Below, one piece after another: positions 15,282-24,816 of a stretch of 64,000 nt of DNA (the stretch's first letter is position 1; every line of letters starts with the position of its first letter). The stretch is from Desulfurivibrio sp044068625. Lineage in GTDB: Bacteria > Desulfobacterota > Desulfobulbia > Desulfobulbales > Desulfurivibrionaceae. The notes under the pieces were generated by a model. It was not told the origin of the DNA, searched no databases, and saw only the letters and a program-made list of their open reading frames with translations. The translations under genes and the position numbers were made by a program. The stretch is taken from NCBI RefSeq assembly GCF_044068625.1, contig NZ_JBIPKH010000004.1, positions 62,001 to 126,000 of the forward strand. Direction: 5' to 3'.

Positions 15282-17471
15282 TCAGTTCCGGAAGGCGTCG
15301 CTGATCCCCTCCAGCTGCCGGATGTGCTGGAGGATGCGGTTGAGGTGTTCGATCCCTTCCACTTCCAGCACCATGTTGAAACGGGCACCGCCATCGGCGG
15401 CGGTGCTGGCTTCCAGGCTGGCGATGTCGGCGTCGTCGTTGGTGATGGTGCTGCTCAGGGCGGCCAGCAGCCCCTTGCGGTTCAGCCCCAGGGCCTGGAC
15501 CGAAGCCCGGTAGGGAACTTTGCCCTCCCCCGACCAGCTCACCCCGATTCTTCTTTCCGCCTCACCGGCCAGCAGGTTGGGACAGTTGCTCTTGTGGACC
15601 GTTATCCCTCGGCCGGTGGTGATAAAGCCGATGATCTCGTCTCCGGGTACCGGCAGGCAGCAGTTGGCGATCTTGGTGGGAATTCCCACCGCCCCCTCCA
15701 CTCTGACAATCTCCTCTTTGCCTTGCCTGCCCCGGCCCAAACGTCCCCGGTTGCTGCCGACCTGGCTCAGCAGGGCCTGCTCTTCGGCCAGCTCTTCCCG
15801 GCGCAGCTCTTCTGGCTGCAGCAGGCGGAGGATGGCGACCATGGGCAGCTTGCCCGCCCCCACCTTATGCATCAAATCATCCAGGGAGTTGCAGGAGAGC
15901 TTTTTGAGTACCTCCTTGAGATGGCCGGTGCGCAGCAGCTTTTTCAGGCTGATATCGTGTTTGCGCAGCTCCCGCTCGCAGATCTCCCGCCCCTTCTCCA
16001 GGTTCCGCTCCCGCTCTGCCTGGTTGAGCCATTGGCGGATGCGGTTGCGGGCCCGGCTGGTCTTGACGATATGCAGCCAGTTGCGGCCCGGTTTCTGGTT
16101 GGGCGAGGTGATGATCTCCACCACGTCGCCGTTTTTCAGCGGGGTCCGCAGGGGGGTGATCTGGCCGTTGACCTTGGCGCCGCTGCAGTGATGACCCACC
16201 TCGGTATGGATGCTGTAGGCGAAATCCAGGGGGGTGCTGCCCTTGGGGAAACCTTTGACCTCGCCGTTGGGGGTCAGGACATAGATATCATCCTCATACA
16301 GCTCTCCCTTGACCGTATCCAGCAGCTCCCGCGGGTCTTCCAGCTCCTGCAGCATCGCCACCAGTTGTTTGAGCCACTTGAACAGTTTGACGTCGCGGGT
16401 GCTGGCTGCCTGGCCCTCCTTGTAGGCCCAGTGGGCGGCAATCCCCTCCGCCGCCACCCGGTCCATCTCTTCGGTCCGGATCTGGATCTCCATGAAGTCG
16501 CCGTCGGGGCCGATCACCGAGGTATGGACCGATTGGTAGCCGTTGGCCTTGGGGTGGCTGATGAAATCCTTGAAGCGGCCGTCGATGGGGGCCCAGAGGG
16601 AGTGGATAACCCCCAAAGCCTGGTAGCACTCCTTGACGTTGTGGACAATGATCCGGAAAGCCACCTTGTCGTAAACCTTGTCCAGGGTGATATTCTGGAC
16701 CAGCAGCTTCTTCTGGATACTGTAAAGATGTTTGGGGCGACCCAGGATCCGAAAATCCTCCAGGCCGTTCTGGCGCAGATGGCGGGAGAGGTGCTCCTTG
16801 ACCCGGTCCACATAGGCTTCCCGCTCCGGCAGCGAGGTCTGGATGTTGGCCGCCAGTTGCCGATACTCTTCGGGATAGAGTTGGGCAAAGGAGAGATCCT
16901 CCAGCTCGCGCTTGATCCAGTCGATCCCCAGGCGACCGGCCAGGGGGGCGTAAAGATCCATGGTCTCCTGGGCGATCTCCACCTGCAGCTCACGGTCCAC
17001 CACGTTGATGCTCTGCATATCGTGGAGGCGGTCGGCCAGCCTTACCAGTAGAACCCGGATGTCGCTGGCCATGGCCAGCAGCATTTTACGGATATTCTCC
17101 GCCTGGTAGGCCAGGCGGCTGTTGAATTGCACGGCGGTGATCCGGGTGGCGCCGGCGACGATATTGGCCACGTCCTCGCCGAACTCCTCCTTCAGTTTGG
17201 CCTGGCTGACCGGGTGTTCTTTCTGTTTGAGGACCCCGTGGAGGAGTCCGGCGGTGATGGTGGCCACATCGAGTCGCATGGCCACCAGGATTCCCGCCAC
17301 CGCCAGGACATGCTGCAGGTACGGCTTGCCGGAAAGCCGGTGGCGCCCGCCATGGACCTTCTCGGCGAAGGCGTAGGCCTTGCTCAGCGGGGCTAAGTCC
17401 TCGTCGGGCATATATTCCGCCGCCCGCCGGATGATTTCAGCGATGGTATTGTGCATGGGCGCCAGGGTCAC
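15282..17471 (-). CDS. relA: RelA/SpoT-family (p)ppGpp synthetase with degenerate hydrolase site
   Basis: The 729 residues have the long RSH layout: pseudo-HD region 30-180, synthetase (GRPKHLYSIQKKL, YDKVAFRII, YQSVHTSVIGP, EIQIRTEEMDRVAAEGIAAHWAYKEG), TGS (DDIYVLTPNGEVKGFPKGSTPLDFAYSIHTEVG), a Cys zone (ANCCLPVPGDEI) and a C-terminal ACT domain. The family hydrolase motif HDxxED reads HGVLKQ at residues 78-83, and the later LADRLHN word is LADRLHD. I infer a synthetase that cannot hydrolyse ppGpp, as in RelA. It starts at GTG two bases after the proS stop, in an operon ispG-proS-relA. Confidence 0.9.
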   Translation of the reverse strand: MTLAPMHNTIAEIIRRAAEYMPDEDLAPLSKAYAFAEKVHGGRHRLSGKPYLQHVLAVAGILVAMRLDVATITAGLLHGVLKQKEHPVSQAKLKEEFGEDVANIVAGATRITAVQFNSRLAYQAENIRKMLLAMASDIRVLLVRLADRLHDMQSINVVDRELQVEIAQETMDLYAPLAGRLGIDWIKRELEDLSFAQLYPEEYRQLAANIQTSLPEREAYVDRVKEHLSRHLRQNGLEDFRILGRPKHLYSIQKKLLVQNITLDKVYDKVAFRIIVHNVKECYQALGVIHSLWAPIDGRFKDFISHPKANGYQSVHTSVIGPDGDFMEIQIRTEEMDRVAAEGIAAHWAYKEGQAASTRDVKLFKWLKQLVAMLQELEDPRELLDTVKGELYEDDIYVLTPNGEVKGFPKGSTPLDFAYSIHTEVGHHCSGAKVNGQITPLRTPLKNGDVVEIITSPNQKPGRNWLHIVKTSRARNRIRQWLNQAERERNLEKGREICERELRKHDISLKKLLRTGHLKEVLKKLSCNSLDDLMHKVGAGKLPMVAILRLLQPEELRREELAEEQALLSQVGSNRGRLGRGRQGKEEIVRVEGAVGIPTKIANCCLPVPGDEIIGFITTGRGITVHKSNCPNLLAGEAERRIGVSWSGEGKVPYRASVQALGLNRKGLLAALSSTITNDDADIASLEASTAADGGARFNMVLEVEGIEHLNRILQHIRQLEGISDAFRN

Positions 17472-17473
17472 GT

Positions 17474-19201
17474 TCAGGGCCGATCGCCCGCGGGATTGAG
17501 GGCCTTGGCGATCATTTCGCCGATGACCGCCAGGGCGGCGGTCGGGGTGGCTTCACTGGTCTGCCCGTCGGCGCGGGTCCGGATCTCCAGCAGCCCATCG
17601 TTCTTGAAACGCTTGCCCACCATCAGTCTGATGGGAATGCCGATCAGATCGGCATCCTTGAATTTGCTGCCCGGGCGCTCATCCCGATCATCCAGCAACA
17701 CCTCGACCCCCTGTTTTCGCAACTCGTGATAGAGTCGCTCGGCCTCGGCGCTGATCTCCTGATCCTTGGGGGTGAGGTTGAGGATAATCACCTGCATGGG
17801 GGCGATGGGGAGCGGAAAGATGATGCCGTCCCGATCGTGGTTCTGCTCGATGGCCGCCGCCACCGTTCGGCTGACCCCGATCCCATAGCAACCCATGATG
17901 AAGGGGTGGCTCTGGCCCTGGTCGTCCAGGAAGGTGGCGTTGAGAGCCTGGCTGTAGTTGGTGCCCAGCTTGAAGATGTGCCCCACCTCGATCCCCCGGG
18001 TCAGGGCCAGCTTGCCGCCGCAGCGGGGGCACTGGTCCTCTTCGGTGACCATCCGGATATCGGCCTGGTGGGTGGCGCTGAAATCGCGGCCGGGGTTGAC
18101 ATTGACCAGATGCTGGTCGGCCTGGTTGGCGCCGGTGACGAAGTTGCTCATCCCCGCCACCACCTCATCCATGACCAGGGGGATTTTGAGCTCAACCGGG
18201 CCCAGGAATCCGGCCGGGGCCCCGGTCAGTTCGGCGATCCGCTCGTCGTCGGCCAGGGTGACCTCCAGGGCCCCCAGCAGGTTTTGCAGCTTGACCGGCT
18301 GCACCTCATGGTCTCCCCGGACCAACACCGCCACCGGCTGGCCGTCGGCCAGCCAGATCATGGTTTTGACCAGGCGGTCGCTGGAGATCTGCAGGAAATC
18401 GCACACCTCGGCCACCGTCTTCCGGTCGGGGGTGGGGACCCGGTTGAGGGGCAGGGGCTGTTCGCGGGTTTCGCTCCGGATCTCCCGGGCGGTGGCCTTT
18501 TCCATGTTGGCGGCGTAATCGCAGTGCTGGCAGATCACCACCTGATCCTCGCCGGTGGCGGCCAGGACCATGAACTCGTGGGAAAAGCTGCCGCCGATGG
18601 TGCCGGTGTCCGCCTCCACCGCTCGGAAGGCCAGGCCGCAACGGGTGAAGATCCGCTGGTAGGCGTCATACATCTTCTGGTAGGTGGCGTCGGCTCCCGC
18701 CTCGTCGGCATCAAAGCTGTAGCCGTCCTTCATGATGAACTCCCGGCCCCGCATAAGGCCGAAGCGGGGGCGAATCTCATCGCGGAATTTGGTCTGCACC
18801 TGATAGAGGTTGAGGGGCAGGTCGCGATAGGAGTGGACGTTCATCCGCACCAGATCGGTGATCACCTCCTCATGGGTCGGCCCCAGGCAGCTTTCCCGCT
18901 GATGGCGATCCTTGAAGCGGAGCAGTTCGGGGCCGTACTTCTCCCAGCGGCCCGACTCCCGCCAGAGGTCGGCGGGTTGGACCATGGGCAGCAGAACCTC
19001 CTGGGCCCCGGCCCGGTTCATCTCCTCGCGCACGATCCGCTCCACCTTGCGGATCGCGGCCAGGCCCAGGGGGAGGTAGGAGTAAACCCCGGCGGTGAGC
19101 TTGCGGATAAAGCCGGCCCGCAGCAGCAGCTTGTGGCTGATGACTTCGGCCTCGGCCGGATCTTCTTTGAGGGTGGGCAACAGCAGTTGGGAAAAACGCA
19201 T
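17474..19201 (-). CDS. proS: Prolyl-tRNA synthetase (bacterial type)
   Basis: The 575-residue class II synthetase charges tRNA-Pro. Seen are motif 2 around VQTKFRDEIRPRFGLMRGREFIMKDGYSFD, the inserted editing domain between roughly residues 230 and 390, motif 3 GCYGIGVSRTVAAAIEQNHD, and the C-terminal anticodon-binding domain (GVEVLLDDRDERPGSKFKDADLIGIP). Length fits the bacterial form with editing insertion. It lies 38 bases after ispG on the same strand. Confidence 0.97.
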   Translation of the reverse strand: MRFSQLLLPTLKEDPAEAEVISHKLLLRAGFIRKLTAGVYSYLPLGLAAIRKVERIVREEMNRAGAQEVLLPMVQPADLWRESGRWEKYGPELLRFKDRHQRESCLGPTHEEVITDLVRMNVHSYRDLPLNLYQVQTKFRDEIRPRFGLMRGREFIMKDGYSFDADEAGADATYQKMYDAYQRIFTRCGLAFRAVEADTGTIGGSFSHEFMVLAATGEDQVVICQHCDYAANMEKATAREIRSETREQPLPLNRVPTPDRKTVAEVCDFLQISSDRLVKTMIWLADGQPVAVLVRGDHEVQPVKLQNLLGALEVTLADDERIAELTGAPAGFLGPVELKIPLVMDEVVAGMSNFVTGANQADQHLVNVNPGRDFSATHQADIRMVTEEDQCPRCGGKLALTRGIEVGHIFKLGTNYSQALNATFLDDQGQSHPFIMGCYGIGVSRTVAAAIEQNHDRDGIIFPLPIAPMQVIILNLTPKDQEISAEAERLYHELRKQGVEVLLDDRDERPGSKFKDADLIGIPIRLMVGKRFKNDGLLEIRTRADGQTSEATPTAALAVIGEMIAKALNPAGDRP

Positions 19202-19239
19202 GGTGTGAATTCCTGGGTTGGTTTTTTGGTTTACTTTTG

Positions 19240-20319
19240 TCAGGGACGGTTTGGGGTCTGCTCCCTGGTCATTTTATCGATTTCAGCTAAAAAAACAGTC
19301 AGTAATTGGTTTTCGGGGACTTTTTTGAGGATTTTTCCCTTCTTGAAGATGATCCCCACCCCGTGGCCGCCGGCCACCCCGATGTCGGCCTCCCTGGCCT
19401 CGCCGGGGCCATTGACCACGCAACCCATCACCGCGATTTTCAGGGGGGTTGCGATCTTCTGGATGTGGCGCTCCACCTCTTCGGCCAGGCTGAAAAGATT
19501 GACTTGGCAGCGGCCGCAGGTGGGGCAGGAGATCAACTCCGGACCCCGCTGGCGCAGGCGCAGGCTCCGCAGCAATTCATAGGCCACCCGGATCTCCTCC
19601 ACCGGGTCCCGGGTCAATGAAATCCGCAGGGTGTCGCCGATCCCCTCATAAAGCAGGATCCCTAAGGCGACGCTGGATTTAACGGTACCGGCAATCAAGC
19701 CTCCGGCCTCGGTGACCCCGAGATGGAGAGGGTAGTCGCAGACCTGGGCCAGGCCGCGATAGGCGGCAATGGTGGTCAGCACATCGGAGGATTTGAGGGA
19801 GATTTTCAGGTTGTGGAAATCGAGGGCTTCCAACAGGCCGATATTGCGGCGGGCGCTTTCCACCAAAGCCTCCGGGGTGGGGTGACCGTGGCGGGCCAGA
19901 ATATCCTTTTCCAGGGAGCCGGCGTTGACCCCCACCCGGATCGCCACCCCATGCATCTTGGCGGCGGCGGCGACTTTGGCCAGTTTCTGCTGGCCCCCGA
20001 GATTGCCGGGGTTGATCCTGATTCCTTGGGCGCCATGCTCCATGGCGGCCAGGGCCAGTCGGTGATCAAAGTGGATGTCGGCAATCAGGGGAATGGCGAT
20101 CTGGTCGCGGATCTCCCGGATGGCCCTGGCCGCTTCCGGGTCCAGCACCGCCACCCGGATTATTTCGCAGCCGGCCTCGGTTAGCCGCCCGATCTGGGCG
20201 ACCGTGGCCGCCACGTCCCGGGTGTCGGTGTTGGTCATGGACTGAACCACCACCGGGGCCCCGCCGCCGATGGCCAGGCCGCCGACCTGGATCTGTCTGC
20301 TCTTTTTTCGAGTCTGCAT
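19240..20319 (-). CDS. ispG: 4-hydroxy-3-methylbut-2-en-1-yl diphosphate synthase
   Basis: This is the penultimate enzyme of the MEP isoprenoid pathway, an iron-sulfur protein of about 359 residues. Seen are VVVQSMTNTDTRDVAATV near the start, the barrel word GIRINPGNLG, and the cluster ligands CPTCGRC and GCVVNGPGEA. ATG 20319 is preferred to a GTG six bases earlier because GAGG is then correctly spaced. It is the first gene of the ispG-proS-relA set. Confidence 0.96.
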   Translation of the reverse strand: MQTRKKSRQIQVGGLAIGGGAPVVVQSMTNTDTRDVAATVAQIGRLTEAGCEIIRVAVLDPEAARAIREIRDQIAIPLIADIHFDHRLALAAMEHGAQGIRINPGNLGGQQKLAKVAAAAKMHGVAIRVGVNAGSLEKDILARHGHPTPEALVESARRNIGLLEALDFHNLKISLKSSDVLTTIAAYRGLAQVCDYPLHLGVTEAGGLIAGTVKSSVALGILLYEGIGDTLRISLTRDPVEEIRVAYELLRSLRLRQRGPELISCPTCGRCQVNLFSLAEEVERHIQKIATPLKIAVMGCVVNGPGEAREADIGVAGGHGVGIIFKKGKILKKVPENQLLTVFLAEIDKMTREQTPNRP

Positions 20320-20418
20320 AACCACCTCATTATAACGGGAGCCCGTCGATTGCGCATCCGGAAAGGAGGGAGGGCGGATAACATTTAATTAAAGGGCCCT
20401 TCCGGTAAGCCGGCTGGT

Positions 20419-20450
20419 CAGAAGCTGGTTAGCGATTGCGCAGAAACTGG
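20419..20450 (+). promoter_or_regulatory. Paired activator sites upstream of the first OmcS-like gene
   Basis: CAGAAGCTGG (20419-20428) and CAGAAACTGG (20441-20450) are 22 bases apart start to start, two helical turns, and end 76 bases ahead of the -24 element. The second word and its inverse recur with the same spacing at 30449-30480 before the other sigma-54 promoter. Each has a CAG-N3-CTG dyad core. They look like enhancer sites for a sigma-54 activator. Confidence 0.65.
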
Positions 20451-20526
20451 AGAGTGGTGGTTGCCGGTCAAGTTTTAGTTCCTGCTTTTTTACAAAAAAT
20501 TAGCAATATGGCCCTGCCGATAGCAG

Positions 20527-20542
20527 TGGCATCTTTATTGCA
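20527..20542 (+). promoter_or_regulatory. Sigma-54 (-24/-12) promoter
   Basis: TGGCATCTTTATTGCA matches TGGCAC-N5-TTGCA at all but one base, with the required GG-N10-GC. Transcription would start near 20554, about 43 bases before the cytochrome ATG. Confidence 0.75.
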
Positions 20543-20596
20543 TTCTCTCTTGTGACGGGGATTTGCGTTGATAAAGTTTACGCGAAAGGTGGGGAT

Positions 20597-21772
20597 ATGT
20601 GGCGAGGGATGGTGACGGGTTTGACGGGGCTGGTTGGTGGTTTGCTGGTGGCGCTGCTGGTCCAGGTGGGGGGGGTATCCCCCGCCGGGGCCACGATCCG
20701 GGGGGTGTGCGGAGATTGCCACACCATGCACAACAGCCAGGATGGCGGCTCCATGGCCTTTGATGGGGGCAGCCAGGTCAGTCCCATGCTGCTCCGTGAC
20801 AGCTGTGTGGGCTGCCATGCCATGAATCTTGGAGAAAAGATCGTGACCAGCGGCGGCAACGCCTTTCCCCAAGTCTACCACACCGACCCCTCCGGAGATC
20901 TGGCGGCCGGCAATTTCGCCTATATCAGCGGCACCAAGGGGGGCGGGGCCGATGACCGCAAGGGGCACAACGTCATCGACCTGCTGGATCAGGACAGCCG
21001 TTTGTACCCGCCGCCGGGGGGAATGCGTTTCTTCTTTCATGATGATGGTGGCAACGTCAATCGCGGCAACCTGACCTGCGCCGGCACCAACGGTTGTCAT
21101 GGTTATCGGACCGGGGATGGTTTCGCCAACGATCTTGGTTCGGGGGTCAAGGCCCTGCAGGGAGCCCACCACGGTAATGTTGGTGGCCTGCTGAACACCG
21201 CCCTGACCCTGCCGGAAAGTTACCGCTTTTTGCTGGGGGTGAAAGGGCTGGAGAATCCCAATCCCGACGATCGCTGGCAGAATGCCAGTCCGTCCAGTCA
21301 CAACGAGTATTTTGGCGCCGCGACCCCCGGAGCTCACTATCCGGACTGCGGGGCCTGCCATAGCCCCATCGACGGCCATATCCGCACCCCCAACGGCACC
21401 ATCAGCGGTTTCTGCGCCACCTGCCATGGCAATTTCCACACCCTGACCGCCGCCGCCTCGTCAGGGATCGGTCCCGATACCATCTCGCCCTTTTTGCGCC
21501 ACCCCACCGATATCGTGATCAGAAATTCGGGGGAGTATGCGGACTATAACACTTATAGCATCACCGCCCCGGTGGGGCGGCAGGTACTGCCGGCCACCCC
21601 CAGCAGTGAAGTTACCCCCGGGAGTGACACGGTTACCTGTCTCTCCTGTCATCTGGCCCACGCCAGCGATTACCCCGGAATGCTTCGCTTTGATTACAGC
21701 CGGATGATGGCCCACGAGGGAGGGGATTTCTCCGGGGTTGGCTGTTTTGCCTGTCACACCACCAAAGATTAA
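20597..21772 (+). CDS. OmcS-like multiheme cytochrome, paralogue 1 (7 heme sites)
   Basis: The 391-residue precursor has a signal peptide (LTGLVGGLLVALLVQVGGVSPAGA) followed by CGDCHTMHNSQ, CVGCH, a CX5CH site (CAGTNGCH), CGACH, CATCH, CLSCHLAHAS and the C-terminal CFACHTTKD. Landmarks KGHNV, YRFLLG, FLRHPTD and the last two motifs follow the order I recall for Geobacter OmcS, a filament-forming cytochrome. I infer an extracellular electron-carrying subunit. ATG 20597 follows AGGTGGGG. A sigma-54 promoter and paired activator sites precede it, and a diguanylate cyclase gene follows after 23 bases. Compared with OmcS it has one extra CXXCH. Confidence 0.85.
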   Translation: MWRGMVTGLTGLVGGLLVALLVQVGGVSPAGATIRGVCGDCHTMHNSQDGGSMAFDGGSQVSPMLLRDSCVGCHAMNLGEKIVTSGGNAFPQVYHTDPSGDLAAGNFAYISGTKGGGADDRKGHNVIDLLDQDSRLYPPPGGMRFFFHDDGGNVNRGNLTCAGTNGCHGYRTGDGFANDLGSGVKALQGAHHGNVGGLLNTALTLPESYRFLLGVKGLENPNPDDRWQNASPSSHNEYFGAATPGAHYPDCGACHSPIDGHIRTPNGTISGFCATCHGNFHTLTAAASSGIGPDTISPFLRHPTDIVIRNSGEYADYNTYSITAPVGRQVLPATPSSEVTPGSDTVTCLSCHLAHASDYPGMLRFDYSRMMAHEGGDFSGVGCFACHTTKD

Positions 21773-21795
21773 TTGAGCGCGGGGGAGATGGCTCC

Positions 21796-22881
21796 ATGAC
21801 CACAGAAAAAATGCCGACCTGGACGATCTCCGCCCTGCAAAGCCTGCCGGATCTCAGGAGTGAGAACGAGTTCCTCAAGGAGAGGCTGTTTGAGCTCTAT
21901 CTGCTTTACAGTACCAGTCGAGTATGTTGCCAGTCGCTGCGAACCGATAAGTTGCTGGAAAATTTTTTTGATCTCTTGCGAAACACCATGCAGGTGGAGG
22001 AGTTTTGCCTGATGCTGCAAGACCCCGAAAAAGGGTGTTTTCAGGTTTGGGCCGGCAGCGATGGGGTGATGGAGCGGGCCGGCGCTTACACCTTTCGGGT
22101 GGGGGAGGGCCTGGCCGGGCTGGTGGCGGAGAGCGGCGAGGCGATCCTCTCCCAGGATGTCAGCCGCGAATCCTGCTTTTCCGATTACGACGGAATGTTG
22201 CCCGAGATCGCCGCCTTTCTTTCCGTGCCGTTGATTGCCAGGGATAATCAAGTTTTTGGAGTGCTTAATATCCACAAATCCCGCCCCCAGGGTTTCCGGG
22301 CCTATGACCGGGAGTTCTATGGCGCCGTGGCCGATAATCTGGCCATGGCCATGGAACGGGCCCGGCTCTATGAGAAGGCCCGGCAGGAGGCGATGCATGA
22401 TGATCTGACCGGCATCTATAATCGTCGCTATCTCAACGATTACGGGGTGCGGGAGCTGCGCAAGGCCAAACGCAACAAGATGCCCCTCTCCCTGCTGCTC
22501 ATCGATCTGGATAATTTCAAGGCGGTCAACGACACCTGGGGCCATGTTTACGGCGATGAGGTTCTGGTCAAGATGGCCGCCCTTTTAACCGAAAATGTCC
22601 GTCAGTGCGATGTGGTCTCCCGCTACGGCGGTGATGAGTTTGTGATCCTGTTGCCCGCCACCCCCAAAGAGGCCGCCTGCCATTTGGCTGAAAATCTGCG
22701 GCGGGCGGTGGAGCGGCAGTTGCTGCTCGATCAGGAGCCGGGGCCGGAGGTGAGTGTCAGTGTGACGGTGGGGGCGGTGGCCTTTCCCGAGGACGCCGAA
22801 GATTTTCTCGGCCTGGTCAAGGAGGCCGATTCCCGGCTCTACCGAGGTAAAAGCGGTGGTCGTAATCAGGTGATCTGCTGA
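21796..22881 (+). CDS. GAF-GGDEF diguanylate cyclase
   Basis: The 361-residue cytoplasmic protein has an N-terminal coiled start, a GAF domain (about 45-190) and a GGDEF domain (about 200-360). The active site reads YGGDEF, five residues after an intact RxxD inhibitory site (RQCD). NDTWGH followed by GDEVL keeps the Asp that distinguishes ordinary cyclases from the cGAMP-forming Hypr type. It should make c-di-GMP in response to a GAF ligand. It lies downstream of the OmcS-like gene without a terminator, so both probably share the sigma-54 promoter. Its 3' end overlaps the convergent kinase gene by 16 bases. Confidence 0.9.
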   Translation: MTTEKMPTWTISALQSLPDLRSENEFLKERLFELYLLYSTSRVCCQSLRTDKLLENFFDLLRNTMQVEEFCLMLQDPEKGCFQVWAGSDGVMERAGAYTFRVGEGLAGLVAESGEAILSQDVSRESCFSDYDGMLPEIAAFLSVPLIARDNQVFGVLNIHKSRPQGFRAYDREFYGAVADNLAMAMERARLYEKARQEAMHDDLTGIYNRRYLNDYGVRELRKAKRNKMPLSLLLIDLDNFKAVNDTWGHVYGDEVLVKMAALLTENVRQCDVVSRYGGDEFVILLPATPKEAACHLAENLRRAVERQLLLDQEPGPEVSVSVTVGAVAFPEDAEDFLGLVKEADSRLYRGKSGGRNQVIC

Positions 22882-24812
22882 TCGTCGGCGGGACCGGCCA
22901 GCATCCGCGGCGGAATGGTCAGGTGGAAGAGGGCCCCTCCCTCGGGGAGGTTTTCGGCACTCACCGTGCCGCCGTGGTATTCAACAATTTTTCTGACGGT
23001 GGCCAGGCCCAGCCCGGTCCCACCCTGGCGGGTGGTGAAGAAAGGCTGGAACAGGCGGCGAATCTTTTCCGGGTTGATCCCCGGTCCCTGATCCCTGATC
23101 TGCAAGAGCAGCCGGGGAGCATACGCCTCTTCGATAAAGCTGGCGGTGATTTTGACCGTCCCTCCGGCCGGTGACCATTGGACGGCGTTGAGTAACAGGT
23201 TGGAGAGCGCCTGGGTCATCAGTTCCACATCCAGCAGCAGGGAGTGCTGATCGGTCTGGTCGACCACCTCGATATTCACCTCTTTGGCGACGATCTCCTG
23301 GCGGATGGCGGTAAGGGCCCCGTTTAAAAGGTCGCTTGTTGTGCTCCGGCCGATTTGCAGGGTCAGCGGCTTGCCGTAGTTGAGGAGGTCGTTCAGCATC
23401 TTCTCCAGGCGCAGGGACTGTTGACTGCTGATCTCGGCCAACTCGGCCACGGTTGCGTCCCGGCCCTCCACCATCCGTTGAATCATCTTGGCGTTCATCT
23501 TGATCGATGAAAGCGGGTTGCGCATCTCGTGGGCGATACTGGAGGTTAGTTCGCCGATGGCGGCCAGGGCGGCGGTTTTGGCCAGGGCCCGCTCAATCTC
23601 GATTTTCCGCAGCACCTCCTCGGTTTTCTTACGCTCGGTGATATCGTTGGCCACGCAGATGACGGCATCGATCTCTCCTTCGGCATTACGCATTACCGAG
23701 GCGGAAAAGAGCACGGGGATCTCCCGCCGCTCTCTGGTGAGCAGGCCGATCTCCAGATTGCTCACATCCTGTCCCCTGGTCAGCCGCTCCACCCCCCGGC
23801 TCTGGAACAGTTCCGCGGTATCGGCGGAGATGAACCGGGAAATCTCCTCTCCCAGCAGCTCCTCCTCCCCATAACCGAGCAGCTCTCCGGTGTTATCGTT
23901 GATTTTGCTCAGGGTAAGATCGGCGGAGAGTACCATGAGGCAACTGCTCATATGTTTGATTATGTTGTCGACATAGTCCCGGGAAACCATGGTTTGTTCC
24001 AGCTCCTGGGTCATCTCCCAGAAGGAGGTGGCCAGTTGGTTGATCTCATCATTTTCGTTGCCCAGAGGGGGGGGGCTGATCTTGCCGGTGCGGGCGAAAT
24101 CAACCACCATCTGCTGGATGCGGCCCAGGGGTTGAATGAGCTGCCGGTTGGCAAAACAGCGGCTGATGAAGGTGGCGCTGAGCAGAACCAGCAAGAAGAG
24201 CAAGCCCAGGAAGATGGTGTTGAGTTGGGCGTACTGACGTTCCTTCTGGATGATCTGTTCCACGTTGTGGCCCAGATGTTGATTCAGTTTGATCAGATCC
24301 TGCAACAGACCGGTTTGCAGATTGCCCAAAAACTGGATGGTTTTCTGCATCTCCAGGGAGGCTTCGATGCTCTGGGTATCGAGATAGACCTCGGCGGCCA
24401 GGCGGTGGAAGCGCTGGTAGCGTTCGCCAAGATCATCGATCAGGGCGTTTTCAAAAAAGAAGGAGGGGTCGCCGGCGGCCACCTCCTCCATCTCCATGAG
24501 CAGCAGCATGATTTTACTACTGAGTTTGTTGGCCTGGATTACCTGTTCCGCCTCGCCGGTGAGAAAGGCGTCTTCATATTTGGCAAGCTGGGTACGGAAA
24601 ATGCTGAGGGTTTCCTCGCTGAGCCGGGCCAGGGGGAAATGGATGGTTTGCAGGCTGGCCAATCTGGCGGCTTGCTGACTGTTGGAGTAGAAACTGGAAA
24701 CGGTGGCGATGAAATAGCCCGCCAGGGCGATGAGCATGCAGGCCCGCACCTTGGTGCGGATGCTGCCGTCAACCCACAATAATTTAAAAAAATTACAGAA
24801 CATTATCCTCAT
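22866..24812 (-). CDS. Membrane sensor histidine kinase (HAMP-PAS-HisKA-HATPase)
   Basis: The 648-residue kinase has helix 1 (MLIALAGYFIATVSSFYS), a periplasmic helical sensor of about 150 residues and helix 2 (TIFLGLLFLLVLLSATFIS). A HAMP linker and a PAS domain (MSSCLMVLSADLTLSKIN) follow, then HisKA with SSIAHEMRNPLSSIK (phospho-His) and an ATPase domain with DQGPGI and GTGLGLATVRKIVEYHGG. It is the last gene of the five-gene minus-strand set starting at 28802. The sigma-54 response regulator at 29076, divergent from that set, is its likely partner, an inference from position. Confidence 0.92.
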   Translation of the reverse strand: MRIMFCNFFKLLWVDGSIRTKVRACMLIALAGYFIATVSSFYSNSQQAARLASLQTIHFPLARLSEETLSIFRTQLAKYEDAFLTGEAEQVIQANKLSSKIMLLLMEMEEVAAGDPSFFFENALIDDLGERYQRFHRLAAEVYLDTQSIEASLEMQKTIQFLGNLQTGLLQDLIKLNQHLGHNVEQIIQKERQYAQLNTIFLGLLFLLVLLSATFISRCFANRQLIQPLGRIQQMVVDFARTGKISPPPLGNENDEINQLATSFWEMTQELEQTMVSRDYVDNIIKHMSSCLMVLSADLTLSKINDNTGELLGYGEEELLGEEISRFISADTAELFQSRGVERLTRGQDVSNLEIGLLTRERREIPVLFSASVMRNAEGEIDAVICVANDITERKKTEEVLRKIEIERALAKTAALAAIGELTSSIAHEMRNPLSSIKMNAKMIQRMVEGRDATVAELAEISSQQSLRLEKMLNDLLNYGKPLTLQIGRSTTSDLLNGALTAIRQEIVAKEVNIEVVDQTDQHSLLLDVELMTQALSNLLLNAVQWSPAGGTVKITASFIEEAYAPRLLLQIRDQGPGINPEKIRRLFQPFFTTRQGGTGLGLATVRKIVEYHGGTVSAENLPEGGALFHLTIPPRMLAGPADDQQIT

Positions 24813-24816
24813 CGCC

